The notes under the pieces were generated by a model that saw only the letters and a list, made by a program, of their open reading frames with translations, made no database searches and was not told the origin of the DNA. The position numbers were made by a program, and so were the translations under genes. Shown here one piece after another: positions 10,713 to 22,057 of a stretch of 64,000 nt of DNA. Source of the DNA: Agapetus fuscipes (lineage: Eukaryota > Arthropoda > Insecta > Trichoptera > Glossosomatidae); the NCBI GenBank assembly GCA_951799405.1, contig OX637336.1, positions 17,837,479-17,901,478 of the forward strand. The letters are read 5' to 3'. Numbering within the stretch: the first letter of the stretch is position 1; every line of letters begins with the position of its first letter.

Positions 10713-11601
10713 CAAGAAGTGCTTTGTAACTTTGCAAGAACTTGCCAGCGTAAAATAGCTAGGCTACGTTTGAAACACCTAGGCCTTAGTAATGAGTAAA
10801 TAACCCACTATCATAGCTTATGGGTAATAATGAATTATTTTTAAGTATGACTCTAGTATGTATGTATTTGAAAGTCAGCTGATTTCAACACGGTTAGTCA
10901 TGTATACCTTTTAATCAGAGGCGGTTCCCTAATACAGTTCAACGGGGCAGTGCACTGCCTAGATTTTGTAATAATTTTAAGAAAATAATTGTATCAACTT
11001 TAAAATATAAAAGTATATTGTGTGGCAGATGTTTTGAATGGTCGCTGAAGTAAAAAATCATAATTATATGGAGCGCTAGTACAAACCCGCCGTCCATAAT
11101 ACATAATATTATTGTTTAGTTATACTCCTCGTGCATTTGTCCAAGTGAACAGATTTTAACGGATTATTCCCATACATTTTCTGAGATCGGTTAGAAACCG
11201 TGTATGGAGGGAGAGAGCGGATACATTATAGGCTTTTTAGTGCGTACGACAAAGACAGATGCGTGCATTGCCGGCATATTATAATTATTCGTGCGTAGAT
11301 ATTCGAAAACAATGACATCCTTGTAGGATATTGATTACAAATAATATAAGCCAGTAACTCGAATTTGGTTGACCTCCATTCCGTCATCAGTTGACGTTAA
11401 AATAAACAGTTGCTGGATGTTTTTTCATCGAACGTGAAGATTTTTTCCATTATTTTCTAATTTATCGTGAAACAACTTACAATTTTGTTTTTTACTAATT
11501 TTCTGACGATAAATTTTAATAATAAAGTAAACGTGGACATTATAAAAAAAATAGTTGAATAGTATTTGAATAAAAACATTATTTGAAAGCATCGCAAGTG
11601 T

Positions 11602-13287
11602 GTGAAGATGGTGAAAAAGATAAAAGTTAAACAGCATGCACTTTCGCAAACTCAAGTTGAGCTTGTAATGCATTTCAATTTATTAGGCCGAACAGAACTT
11701 CGACAAATGCTTGATGTTAATTATAGACAATCAAGTAAAAAGTTCAATGACGAAGTGCGTTCAAACCAGAGGCGGCAAAATTTCTGCAATTTCAATTTTT
11801 CTTTAATTTTCCATTTTGCTTGGAATGCAATTGCAAAAAATACATACATATAATATAATGGTTTATTTAGGTACAAGAGTACTCACCTGCACCCGTTTTG
11901 TTGCATAAGAAATAAATGAGCAAATACCTACTTGCAGTTATTTGAAATGTAAATCCATACTTCGCTTCTTCATTTGAGCCTCAATGCCAGCTCAAATGCA
12001 GCACAAAATTGAACACAAACAATTATTCTATAATCTGTTCTTACGCACTTTGTCATTAAACATTTTAATTGATTCTCTACAACCAACATCACAAGCAATT
12101 GTCGAATATCTGTTTGACCTAATTAATTTAAATGCATTACACGCTCAATGCACATAAGTTTGCAAAAGTGCATGCTTTTTAACTTTGTTAGTAAGGTGAG
12201 CGAGATCTACATATGACAACACCTTTTCACTCCAAGATTTTTCACCACCAATAATAAGACACGGGAAGCAGAAAAAAGTATAATTAATCATTCACAACCA
12301 CACAGACAAGATGCTTTCAAATAATATTCTTTTTAAATACCCTATTCACTTTTTTACACTTAGCTTTACATTGTTGAATAATTTTGAATTATGATCTAGG
12401 AAGATAACAACTTTTTATAAAAAAAAATGATCGAAAAAACTACGATTTTTCTTGATAAAGTCAAATTCATCGTCAGAAAATTAATTAAAAACAAAATTGT
12501 AATAAATTCACGATAACTTTGAAAATATTCACGCTAAATACAGACAGAACCGGCAACAGTACGTTTACATGTCAACTAACAACGGAATGGAAGTGAGTCA
12601 CCGAGATTTCAATATTATTTTCAATCAACAAACATTGTTTTCTTAAAATGCTTCAGGACTAAATTGTGAGGATTCATTGTGTCCAAGGCAAGTCGAATAT
12701 TTTATAATATTTCGGCGCTGCACCAAACCACCGTTTTGCGTCTTTGTCTAGCTTGATGAAATGGTAATGTTTTATCTGTTTTCTCGCTCTATGGCACGGA
12801 TTTGGAGCAACCACATAATATGTATGAAATTTTTTGAAATCCTCAGTTCACTTTGGATTTTGCACGATGAGTAGGCATAGGTACCTAAACTATAATATCA
12901 TGTGTTATGTACGGCGCCTTTGTGCTTCGCGAGCGCTCCATAAAATTAAGTCGGTACTTATTTATTATTGATTTTTACTTCAGCGATCTTTCAAAACAAC
13001 TTCCACACAACATATTTTTTTTAAAAGGATATACATTTTTTTGCTTTTTTTTTTATAAAATCTAGGCAGTGCATTGGACGGCTGCACGTTATTGGCGAAC
13101 CGCCTCTGGTTCAAACAGATTAATAATTATATCTAGAATAATTGATTGTGTAAAATTTTGTGCTGATCTGGCTTTGATTGAGGCTTTCGCTCAAGCGAAG
13201 GAGCGACGGATGGATTTCCATTTCAAATATGTAACTGTAAGTACGAGATTAAAATACGCTTATTTGTTATGCACCAAAACGGTGTAG
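11602..13287 (+). pseudogene. hAT transposase fragment split by the inner hAT copy
   Basis: The left part starts with ATG at 11608 and reads open to ...SKKFNDEVRSN at the insertion point 11766. The right part resumes in the same frame just after the duplicated site (13117) as RLIIISRIIDCVKFCADLAL. IIDCVKFC after an EVRxNR stretch is the sequence style of the TTF-type/DUF4371 class of hAT transposases. The downstream catalytic region is missing, so no active enzyme can be made. Family assignment is from memory of motif style, not from a search. Confidence 0.6.
11767..13108 (-). mobile_element. hAT transposon, inner nested copy (inverted)
   Basis: The ends CAGAGGCGGCAAAAT and GGCGAACCGCCTCTG are flanked by an exact 8-bp duplication, GTTCAAAC (11759-11766 and 13109-13116). 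Its right end matches the outer copy's left end, and vice versa, so it lies in opposite orientation. Its minus strand has the diverged counterpart of the outer transposase region (GTGCGTAAGAACAG) with stops. The result is a stretch of up to about 850 bp at each side with inverted complementarity. Confidence 0.88.
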
Positions 13288-13327
13288 GTACTTACCTACT
13301 CGTGTATAAGTAAATAAAACAATATAT

Positions 13328-13522
13328 TTTGGATGGTTGGTGTATTAACACTGTGAAAATTCATCTTTATTTAGTTATTAAAAAACTGTTTTATTTTCAC
13401 TTTTTATTAATATTTTTTTAAAGAACACAGACCTGATGATGACTACTGTGTAGTCGAAAACATTTGTGTCCTTTAAAAAAATAATAATAAAAAGTGAAAA
13501 TAAAACAGTTTTTTTAATAACT
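13328..13522 (+). mobile_element. Palindromic insert with 16-bp target duplication
   Basis: The insert is bounded by AAATAAAACAATATAT (13312-13327 and 13523-13538, identical). It begins GGTTGGTGTATTAACACTG and then forms two arms of about 55 bp (TTATTAAAAAACTGTTTTATT and inverse). At the apex is CCTGATGATGACTAC-TGT-GTAGTCGAAAAC. The same head and apex occur at 29188-29435. The long duplication argues against a classic DNA-transposon MITE and for target-primed integration. Confidence 0.8.
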
Positions 13523-13904
13523 AAATAAAACAATATATATTTAGGTACGTATTTCTTGCAATTTCCATTCAAAGCAAAAAAAATACAAGAAAAAATGAAA
13601 TTGCGAAAATTATGAACTGCCAACATTTTTATTGAGGAGCCGCCTCTGCTTTTAATACAAACGATGAATAAGTGAAAAAATAGACAAAATAACTAATGTT
13701 TTATTACTCATTGCCTTTTTTAAAATAGGGAACGATAAAGGAATACTAAAATTTTGCAATCGTATATTTTATCATTTAAAAATAGCTTTTGATGTGACCT
13801 CGAAAATGATAAAAGAAATTTACAATTTTTATCAATATTTTTTGTGCAATCTTTATGTTTTAAATTCGATTGGTATGTGTGAAGTCTCAAATTGATATCT
13901 CAAT

Positions 13905-14170
13905 TAATCTAAGTTGCAGAGACGGATTAGCATTAAAAAAATACACTTTATGAATGCATGCGAGCAAACTGTGTCTAATCTAATCTAAGTTGCACAGGCA
14001 TATTAACATTTAAAGTTCAGAGTAACAGACATGTGTAAGTTCTTGCTTACAAATTACAGCTCAGCAACTTTTGCCGTCTTTCCCTGCAACAGGGGTGACA
14101 TTGGCAAAGTGAACCATTTTTTACAGCATGGGTTGTCAGCCTCATATCCACCTATAAGCCAAGGGATAAA
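13905..14170 (-). repeat. Family A copies (fragment plus longer copy)
   Basis: A 35-bp terminus lies at 13908-13940 (AATCTAAGTTGCAGAGACGG). A shortened copy at 13975-14170 has CTAAGTTGCACAGGCATATT, CCCTGCAACAGGGGTGACAT and the 5' end TATCCACCTATAAGCCAAGG. The middle (hairpin to TTTATATTGTAGG part) is deleted. Confidence 0.7.
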
Positions 14171-14222
14171 AATGCCAACTGTGTATTAACAAAAAACTGA
14201 AATGAACATTAAAAAACGGTAC

Positions 14223-14400
14223 TAAGCTACACATATAGTGTAACATCTTGCCTACGTTATCCCCAAGGGCGGTTGAGGACCTTATTATTGCATAATCTCT
14301 TTAATTAACTCTTGACGTCTTATCCTGGAACGGGGGTGGCATTGACAAAAGTGCATCATTTAATTGTATGGATGCCAGCCTTATACTCAGCTATTAGTTA
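14223..14400 (-). repeat. V SINE 3' fragment followed by a family A 5' fragment
   Basis: AAGCTACACATATAGTGTAAC ... TTATCCCCAAGGGC is the inverse of the V SINE 3' end. From about 14300, TCTTGACGTC ... GGAACGGGGGTGGCATTGAC ... AGCCTTATACTCAGC is a diverged A 5' half. Confidence 0.55.
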
Positions 14401-14802
14401 AAGAAGAAAGCTAGATAATTAAAAAATAATAATAATGAGTTATTGGTAGGTATAAAAATATTATAGCTTGGGTAAACATAATTTAAAGGTTGCAACACTG
14501 ACGATTAAAAGTAACGGTATTGCCATAAAATTAAACCTTGCCAGCGAGAAAAATAAAGTTTTTTTAATCGTTTTTTGAAGAGTTTTATTTGAAGCGATGC
14601 GGCTCCGGCTGTTGAATTTGTTTGTAAATTATTACCTATCATCAAATATTTGTGAATGCTATTTATTTTTACTGCTGAGGTTATCGGCCTCAAACAACTT
14701 AAAAGCTTTGCGAACTTCCGCTGCAATTTTTGGATACAAATGTAAAATAATTAAATATTTTTTTTGCTTAATGGAGAACGCATATTTAAACCTAATATAA
14801 TA

Positions 14803-15052
14803 TAATCTAAGTTGCAAAGATATGTTACATTAGAGATTCACATTACATGCATCCCCACAACCAGACACGTACAAGTTCGCGCTTGCACATGCCTCATGTG
14901 AGCCTACAACATAAAAAAAACAATCTCAAATGGACATACACCCTGCAACTCTTGCCGTCCTTCCCTGTAACAGGGGTGACATTGGCAAAGTGAACCATTT
15001 TTACGGCATGAGTGGTCAGCCGCATACCAACCTATAAGTCAAGGAACAAATC
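14803..15052 (-). repeat. Family A copy, full length
   Basis: Runs from AATCTAAGTTGCAAAGATAT to ACCAACCTATAAGTCAAGGAAC, the whole consensus. On the minus strand the hairpin is GCAAG-CGCGAA-CTTGT, a C-G variant of the stem. Confidence 0.88.
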
Positions 15053-15177
15053 GTAGAAAAATTGTGACTTCACTTGGAGTTTTCAAGTTACAAGATTTTA
15101 ACTTTTGACATATAAATTGCAACTTTTGCCAGTTTAATTCCTGAATGAATAAACTTAAATACACAATGTTTAATCTT

Positions 15178-15265
15178 TAATCTAAGTTGCAGAGATAAAA
15201 ATACACATCAAGCACACACGCAAGCAGGCACGTGCATGTTGCGTTTACACACATTGCAGGTGTGC
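15178..15265 (-). repeat. Family A 3' fragment
   Basis: AATCTAAGTTGCAGAGAT ... GCAAGCAGGCACGTGCATG ... GCGTTTACACACATTGCAGG, the 3' third of family A in reverse. Confidence 0.65.
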
Positions 15266-15437
15266 TTAGATAAGAAAAATAAGCCATAGATCAGAAGTCA
15301 AGTGTGATAGTTCTAGAAACACTGAGAAATAGGACTTAATCCATATCACGGTTCGTAAAATACATTTTAAATTTAATACAAATTATCTTACGAATTTAAT
15401 TCCAATTAAAAATTATTACAATACATTTTGTTCATCG

Positions 15438-15735
15438 GTCCTTTGACTTAAAGGTTGGTATGCTGGTGACCACCCATGCTGTAAAAATGTTTCACTTTGC
15501 CAATGTCACCCCTGTCTCAGGGAAGGACGGCAAGAGTTGCAGGGTGTATGTCCATTTGAGATTTGATTTTTGTGTTGTAGGGTCACATGTGGCATGGGCA
15601 AGCGCGAACTTGTACGTGTCTGGTTGTGAAAATGCATGTAATGTGAATCTCCAATGTAACATATCTTTGCAACTTAGATTAGATTAGGTCACTTATTCCT
15701 GTAAGACAACGATAGCTTTGCAACTTAGATTATAG
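15438..15735 (+). repeat. Family A copy plus terminus fragment
   Basis: A full copy runs from CCTTTGACTTAAAGGTTGG to TTTGCAACTTAGATTAGATTAG (15690). The hairpin reads CAAG-CGCGAA-CTTG. A further AGCTTTGCAACTTAGATTATAG lies at 15712-15735. Confidence 0.85.
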
Positions 15736-15867
15736 AGTATTCAAGAGAATAGTAAAGGAGTCGTTAAAAGTCAAAGACATCAAGGATTATTCCGTATATG
15801 AAAAAATGCCATTTTCTGTGTTTCCCTGTTTTTTCTTGCATTTATTATAATAGTAATATTAGGATGA

Positions 15868-15945
15868 TTTATTTGGTGAGCGCTGTTTTTGTGTGTATCA
15901 CAACTCAAGAGCCCTCTGGCTTTATTTATCTTGGTTTCATTTCAT
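15868..15945 (-). repeat. S1 SINE tail fragment
   Basis: TTTATTTGGTGAGCGCTGTT ... AACTCAAGAGCCCTCTGGC is the inverse of the (ATT)n-type S1 3' end (GCGCTCACCAAATAAATC). Just upstream, TTATTATAATAGTAATATTAG is its tail. Confidence 0.65.
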
Positions 15946-15954
15946 TGATTCTAG

Positions 15955-16212
15955 TTCCTTGACTAATAGGTTGGTATGAGGCTGACCCCCCATGCTGCAC
16001 AAACTTGGTTCAATTTTGCCAATGCCACCCCGATTTCAGGGATGTGCAGCAGGAGTTTTTGTTTTGTAAGTTTTAAATGTTCATGTAATGTTAGGCTTAT
16101 ATTGTATGTAATGCACAAATGCAGCATGTGTAAGCGCCAACTTACGTGTGCCTGCTTGTGGACATGCATTAAATATCAGTATTTATATTTACAACTTAGA
16201 TTACAGATTGTA
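15955..16212 (+). repeat. Family A copy, full length
   Basis: Starts TTCCTTGACTAATAGGTTGG and ends ACAACTTAGATTACAG. The hairpin is GTGTAAG-CGCCAA-CTTACGTG. Confidence 0.82.
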
Positions 16213-16384
16213 TACTAATCAGATAAGCTTTATTTTACATTTTCAAACGCAAGCCACCTTATTCACTTTTCACTGTATTTTATTATAAATGCACTCTATA
16301 CTCTGCAAGGACGCCAGCTCTATTTTTTTCTTATTTTTAACGGTCGTTTTTTCAATTACTTTAACTGACAGGTTAAACTTAAAC

Positions 16385-16540
16385 ACGACAGGTGTGTTGG
16401 TTAAAAGGTTAGCTTGTTAAGCACGCAGGCGCGGGTTCGACGTCCGTCCCGCTCGGCGACGAACGAACAACTGAAGCGAACAGACTCCAGTCGACTTGAC
16501 TCATCGCTCTGCCGATGACAATTATTGTTGTATACTAAGA
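16385..16540 (+). repeat. Third tRNA-headed SINE-like repeat
   Basis: GTGTGTTGGTTAAAAGG and GCGGGTTCGACGTCC, about 45 bases apart, look like degenerate A and B boxes, followed by a GC-richer body (GAACAGACTCCAGTCGACTT). Single copy in the window, so a SINE is only likely. Confidence 0.4.
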
Positions 16541-16734
16541 ATTTATAAATGTTCATTTAAATAAGATGTATTTTTTTTTATTACCTTTTGTTCGCAATAA
16601 ATTGAAGGTGAAAAGCGATTTTCTCACAATTTTAGTATGCTTTTTTCGCCGGTCACTTGCCTTGAACGATTCGTGAGTCGCCGAAAAAGAGACGTTTTTA
16701 TTTCTTAAACTTTCTTATTCTTCTCCAGTTTCAA

Positions 16735-17065
16735 TCCTAGGATTGGTTTGCAGCAATTTTTTTCACTCTTCTTCTCCATTCCTCCCTGTCTTGTGCGGCT
16801 CTTTTAAGGTCTGCATATGATGAGCAGCGCACGCCCACCAACAGGTCCTCCAGGTATTCTTGGCGTGGGCGTCCCCTAGAGTTGGTTCCCTCGGTCATCC
16901 CCTCCATTATGGCATGCAAGAGACCTTCTTGCCGTATTACATGGCCGATCCATCTTGCACGCCTTTCGGACAAAGTCCTGAGCAGGTGCCTTCCTCCTTC
17001 GATTATTTGGAGAACCTCCTCATTTGTGGTGTGGTCTCTCCAGGAAATTCCTAGAAGCCTTCTAT
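16735..17065 (-). pseudogene. LINE reverse transcriptase C-terminal fragment
   Basis: The minus strand reads SWRDHTTNEEVL, then SERRARWIGHVIRQEGLLHA and GRPRQEYLEDL, the C-terminus of an insect LINE RT (R-x-x-R-W-I-G-H). It differs from the 4786 family. Stops and frame breaks occur upstream near 17060, and the RT core is absent. Confidence 0.75.
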
Positions 17066-17099
17066 ATGACCATCATCACTTTATGGCCTTAGAAATAGA

Positions 17100-17395
17100 G
17101 TGACAGCAATTCAAAAAATTAGGTGTGTTTATTGATTTTTTTTTGTCTAAAAAGACTTTAAAAATATGTATAACTTAAAAAGTGTCACCGCAAAAGTGTA
17201 ATTCAAAAGTTTTTTCACATTTTATATCGTTTTTTTATGTGTTGCATTTTAAACTTATTTTTAATTAGAGAGTTTTACTTTGTTATCAAGAGTGTCGATT
17301 AAATGGAGTTTAATCAAGGAGTCAAATTTTGATAATGTGAAAAGCTTTCGAGGAAATACGGAAAAAACTGTTTTTAAGAAATTTACGATAATTAA
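17100..17395. other. Gene-free AT-rich stretch
   Basis: No exon or named repeat recognised. Confidence 0.35.
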
Positions 17396-17397
17396 TT

Positions 17398-17508
17398 AAG
17401 TGTTTGTAAGCGCGTACTACACGTGTTTGTTTGTGGGCAATTGGGCATACATCTGAGAGAGCTTTAAATGAATACATCCTTGCAACTTAGATTATAGATA
17501 TTATAGAA
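17398..17508 (+). repeat. Family A 3' fragment
   Basis: GTTTGTAAGCGCGTACTACACGTG ... GGCATACATCTGAGAG ... CCTTGCAACTTAGATTATAG. It shares the CATCTGAGAGCTTTAAATG variant with 20344-20590 and 54040-54175, so these three form a subfamily. Confidence 0.7.
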
Positions 17509-18023
17509 TTAAGTAGTTTCGGTTTTCCATACTTTCAAAATTTTCAAAAATATTTTCTAATTCTTAATTATTTTAACCTAAAAATAATCAATGGGTTTTA
17601 AGCACAAGTACGAAATTGAAGTCATTTGAAAAACAAACGATATTAATCCTTAATAAAACAATAGATAAGGTCATAATTTCCATGTATGCAATCACCTGAT
17701 GCACGTGTTATACATATATTTCACCCCTCACTAACCCAACTATAAAACTTAACGTTTAAAACAAATATAACCGAAACGGTATGTAAACTAAAACAGCACA
17801 TCTAGTGGCGATTATAAAGTTACCAAACATTCTTGGTTAACGCCATGGTTTAGTTAAAATAAACGTGAAGTATTATACTTTAGTTACTGATATTTGATAA
17901 ACAGGTAGGCCTTGCATAAATAACGACAACTCCATTTTATATTTGGAAGGGGGACCGAAAAACGAATCCATAATATAACAGCACAGTGACAAAACAACAC
18001 ATTGACGTAACATCACAGGAAAG

Positions 18024-18288
18024 TACATTCCTTGAATTATAGGTTGGTATGCGGCTGACCACCCATACTGTATAAAAAATGGTTCACTTTGACAATGTCA
18101 CCCTTGTTACAGCGGAGTTCGGCAAGAGTTGCAGGGCTTATGTTCATTTGAGATTGGGTTTTTTATTGTAGGTTCACAGGCGGCATGTTTAAGCGCGAAC
18201 TTAAACTTACGTGTCTGCTTGTGGGAATGCATTTCATATAAATCTTGATTGTAATGTATCTTTGCAACTTAGATGATAGATTATAGAC
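18024..18288 (+). repeat. Family A copy inside FB1
   Basis: Full copy from ATTCCTTGAATTATAGGTTGG to TTTGCAACTTAGATGATAG. The hairpin is TTTAAG-CGCGAA-CTTAAA, a T-A replacement of the usual G-C pair that keeps pairing. Confidence 0.85.
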
Positions 18289-18559
18289 ATCACAAAGACA
18301 AAAAAATACAAGACATAACATAAAAACAGGATATATAAAAAAACGGCAAGAGGAACATGAGAAAATGGAATATATGCGTAAATTTTACAAAATATGCTGT
18401 TTTTACCATCGATATATAGAACGTTTTTACCTACAAATTACAATCAGGGGTGCACAGCATAGTATGCATTATTTTTTACAGGTAAGATAGCCAGCCCCAC
18501 GCTTATAAATATTAAAGTCAAAGTAAATGTTTGCGATGTTTTGTTCTTGTGTTTTTTTA

Positions 18560-18882
18560 TCATTTTTTTTTAAAGATATCCTGTGAGGGAGACTCCCTAG
18601 ATTCCAGAGGCTCTAGGGGTCTATGACACTTGTTGTAGTGCCGCAGAGGTGTACGAGCTTGGTCGTCGCTACAAGCGCCAATACTCAAGCAAGACCCAGT
18701 TGCTGTAAGGCTGGATGGACCTTCGGTGACCGGCCATTGGTAAAGGTTTATGAATTTGTCAACCCAGCGAAGAGTAAATTTGAAAATATAAATGGTATAT
18801 TATTTGTGCTCCACCGGGATTCGAACCCACAACCTTCACATTCAGAGTCCGCAGTGTTGCCTCTGAGCTACGGACCGGTCCA
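18560..18882 (-). repeat. S1 SINE with LINE-derived poly(A) tail, inside FB1
   Basis: Read on the minus strand: GACCGGTCCGTAGCTCAGAGG head, B box GGGTTCGAATCCC, body, then ACACCTCTGCGGCACTACAAC to TCCCTCACAGGATATC and poly(A). It has the same tail type as 104-426. Confidence 0.85.
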
Positions 18883-19231
18883 GTATTGTGATTTATTTTC
18901 TGTATTGTTTCGTCATGTGAAGTTATTTCATGTGTTGTTTTGTCACTGTGCTGTTCTAACCTGGCACCCCAAAAAACGTACATAAAAAGGGGGAATACAG
19001 TAAAACGGTTGAAATACTGGCATGAACGGAAGTTTGAAAAAAAATGTAATTATTTCATATGACAAACCCCATACAAGAATGCTGTTAACATATTATTCTT
19101 ATGCATTCAAAATTTGTCCGTATTATTCATATTTTGAATACAATCTCAAATATTTTTTACGTGTTTCTCAAACTATGCAAGAGATCCCACGATGTGGAGA
19201 TAGCTATTCGAGAAAAAATTTATATTTTAAT

Positions 19232-19470
19232 CTATAATCTGAGTTACAAATCTGTGTTGACATTCAAGGCTCATATTTAGTGCATGCCCACAAGCAGGCA
19301 CATAAAAGTTCGCGTTTACGCATGACAAATAGACCAAACCTCAGATAAAGATTAAACTTTTACAACTCTTGCCAACTTTCCCTAAAATCGGAGTGGTTTT
19401 GGCAAAAGTGAACCAAGTTTTTACAACATGGGGGGTCAGTCTCACACCAACCTATTTGACAAGGAACACA
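19232..19470 (-). repeat. Family A copy
   Basis: CTATAATCTGAGTTACAAATC to CACCAACCTATTTGACAAGG, full length but diverged. Confidence 0.8.
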
Positions 19471-19474
19471 AAAA

Positions 19475-20040
19475 TTTCGGAAAGCCATCGACTTTGATTA
19501 CATTGATTATATTTTCGATTAAAGTGTCACTAAAAGAAAAATACATTTAACGTTGTACGCGCGTCATACTGAAAGTTTCTGGATTCAACCTCATGTTTTA
19601 AAATAATAATGTTAATCTTCTCTTGAAGCTAAAACCTTAACTGCATCAGTAGTTAAACATGGAGCGCTCGAACGTCTTATAAACAAGCATTTATTCATAT
19701 TTATCAAACACGTATGATCACAGGACGTGAGTAACTGGATCACATATTGTATTGTGGCAAGATGGAGACGAGGACGTGATGAATGAAGGCTGGGCGAACC
19801 ATACGGGCAAAATAGCGCTCATCCGGTGGTCGTCAGACAGTGGAAACGTCTTGACAAACGGTCGTTGAGGATTGAAAGGATCCTTGAGTGTGGATGCATG
19901 GATGTGTTGTGAACTATACATCAACAGGTAACACGAATACAAGTTAATAAAGTTCGAATAGGCGTTATGGATGAGCGATCAAGGCAATGTGATTCAATAA
20001 GATGTCGCTAGTTTGACTTTCTATGTTAGCTGGACGATAG
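19475..20040. other. Gene-free stretch
   Basis: Unique-looking sequence of slightly higher GC around 19720-19900. The 74-codon minus ORF here has no splice or domain support. I see no named repeat. Confidence 0.35.
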
Positions 20041-20138
20041 CCCAAGTAACCTTTTAGGTTTTAAAAAGGTTACAAAAAGGTTACAAAAGGTTCTGGGACC
20101 TTTTTGTAACCTTTTTAAAACCTAAAAGGTTACTTGGG
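20041..20138. mobile_element. Near-perfect 98-bp palindrome (MITE)
   Basis: CCCAAGTAACCTTTTAGG opens it and CCTAAAAGGTTACTTGGG closes it. About 42 bp of each arm are exactly complementary, around a CTGGGACC centre. The CCCAAGTAAC ends and the size fit a very short TIR MITE. The near-perfect arms suggest a recent origin or gene conversion. Confidence 0.8.
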
Positions 20139-20343
20139 AGCTTAGATCTGTGAAATGTATCGTAATGTTACGAATAAGAGTAGTTTTGTTTGTCTGTGTA
20201 AGTGTAGGTAATAATAAGTCTCTCTAGAAATAAATAGACACTTAGGTAGGTAATGTGTATTTGATATTAATTCGTATTTGAGTCGTATACTTAACTGCAA
20301 ACGCCGCGGCCGTCATCTCCAAATTTTATGATTTTTGAGATCT

Positions 20344-20592
20344 ATAATCTAAAATCTAAGTTGCAAGGATATATTCATTTAAAGCTCTCAGATGTAAGCC
20401 CACAAACCAACACGTGTAGTTCGCGCTTACAAATGCTGAATGCGTACTTACAAATAAAATCCAAACCTCAAATGAACATAAGCCCCACAACTTTTGCCGA
20501 CCTTCCCTGAAACAGGGGTGACATTGGCAAAGTGAACCATTTTTTACAGCATGTGTGGTCAGCCTCATACCAACCGATAAGTCAAGGAATAT
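20344..20592 (-). repeat. Family A copy, full length
   Basis: From AAATCTAAGTTGCAAGGATA to ATACCAACCGATAAGTCAAGG. Subfamily with CTCTCAGATG. Confidence 0.85.
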
Positions 20593-20594
20593 AA

Positions 20595-21525
20595 TTATTG
20601 AATTTGATTCTGCGTAGTGTAACAAATCATTTGCTGTGTGCAATGTGATGAAAACCTCACTTAATCCTTCGTAATTTTAATTGAAAAAGTATGATTTCGT
20701 GCAAACCCCGTCATCTCCAACTGGTTCCAAATTGCGTTCAAAACACAAGTTTATTTTTCTCAAAATCATCGCGTTAGGAGTTGACGGCGTTTGCATTTAT
20801 ACGACTCATTCGTTGTAGATTGGTTGAATCGAATGTTCTGATAAAATCTAGCAAGGTGGTAAGTAGCGATTCTTGATGATTTTTATTTTGAGTAAAATTT
20901 AAGGACCGAAATTCCATGTAGCTGGAGAAATACCTCAACCGTAGGTATATACTATGCAAATGTAACTTTCAACCGAAAGTGATAAAATAAATCGTGCACA
21001 ATAAATGATCCGCAGTTTTTATAAAAAAGAACCCGCGTAAAAATACAACAATAATATAAAATTAGGTCTTTTGGCTAGCAAAAAAAAAAAGGTTGGTGAA
21101 TTACATTCCTCTTCATAAATCTATTTTTATTATGGCGACTGTAGGTTTCTCCCATAGTGAGTGATTTACTTTTCATACATTTTATTTATACTTGAGGCAA
21201 AGGAGACATTTTAACGAAAGAACTATTCAAATGACCTCTGTAGAGATCAAACTGAACGGAAAAAAAACTTAAAGCGATCTTAAGAGTTTCAAATATAATC
21301 TGAAATATTCTGACCGGTGTTACTGTACAATAAAAGCGTTCTGAATAGTCCAGCAGGTATGGCATTGTTGAGTGCATAAAGAGGCAATCTTAACCCTTGG
21401 GTTATCAGGAGAGACATCAAATTAAGGCTTGCATTGCTTGCACGTGCACGGTAACAAGCAACGACACAAAAACATCAAAGCCATGACAGCAAGATGCAAG
21501 GCGCGACATTAAAGAGCTTTTTACA
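20595..21525. other. Gene-free stretch
   Basis: No exon supported. GTCATCTCCAA words recur at about 20310 and 20710, and TTTGCA-type words occur, but I cannot define a repeat. Confidence 0.3.
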
Positions 21526-21526
21526 A

Positions 21527-22056
21527 TCTAAGTTGCGGTCGGGAAGTACGTGAGCTATCCAGACCATTGAGTTATAACATAGGGGAGCGGAAACTAACAT
21601 ACTGAATTGATACATACTTGTTCCCACTTGCGTTCCTCTCCTGTCAAACGTTGCAGTGGTGCCCCCTAAGGCGGCAACAATTACAAATATGACGCATTAA
21701 ATATCACAATAGTTATAATGAAATGAGTGATAAAATTAAAATATGAATATACACCTTGAAAATATGAAATGCTGACAGCAATTTTGGCGATCACAATATT
21801 TATAACGCGTGTTATCTGTCAACTCTAGCTATTTCCGGTTTAATCGGCAGCCATTATTTGCAATGGTACCAACATTCAATTTTTTTTTTGTTCTGCCGAG
21901 TTTTTTGTTCATATGGAAATGCAACTGTATAGTTCTTTGTTCTCTTTCTAACTAAAGACCATTTTCGTAAGTAAGTTGGAGACAGATATATATGTCTATT
22001 TTCGTTAAAATAATTTCTTGTCCACAGATATTATAAGTCAATGATCCAGACTATCT
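21527..22056 (+). repeat. Unclassified about 500-bp repeat, copy 1
   Basis: Shares GAGTTATAACATAG, GATACAT, CAAACG and especially TTTGTTCTCTTTCTAACTAA ... GTTAAAATA with 30945-31440 in the same order and spacing. No TIRs or coding seen. A truncated A end (AATCTAAGTTGC) lies at 21523. Confidence 0.55.
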
Positions 22057-22057
22057 C

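Larger units (their letters stand above)
10916..13648 (+). mobile_element. hAT transposon, outer copy
   Basis: The ends CAGAGGCGGTTCCC and GGAGCCGCCTCTG are typical hAT termini. An exact 8-bp target duplication, CTTTTAAT, lies at 10908-10915 and 13649-13656. The element is interrupted by an inverted second hAT copy (11767-13108) and a 195-bp palindromic element (13328-13522). Without these it would be about 1.2 kb, so it is internally deleted and non-autonomous. A broken transposase N-terminal reading frame is visible across the inner insertion. Confidence 0.9.
17972..18968. mobile_element. FB1 fold-back carrying two nested repeats
   Basis: The left arm starts AACAGCACAGTGACAAAAC, and the right arm ends TTGTCACTGTGCTGTTCTAACC. 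A family A copy (18024-18288) sits in the left arm and an S1 SINE (18560-18882) in the right. The outer few bases are degraded, and I could not confirm a target duplication. Confidence 0.7.

Noticed and set aside
13425..13470. A confident hammerhead ribozyme
   Set aside because: Core words and stem II are present, but stem I and the cleavage triplet cannot be drawn convincingly. Kept only as a hypothesis.
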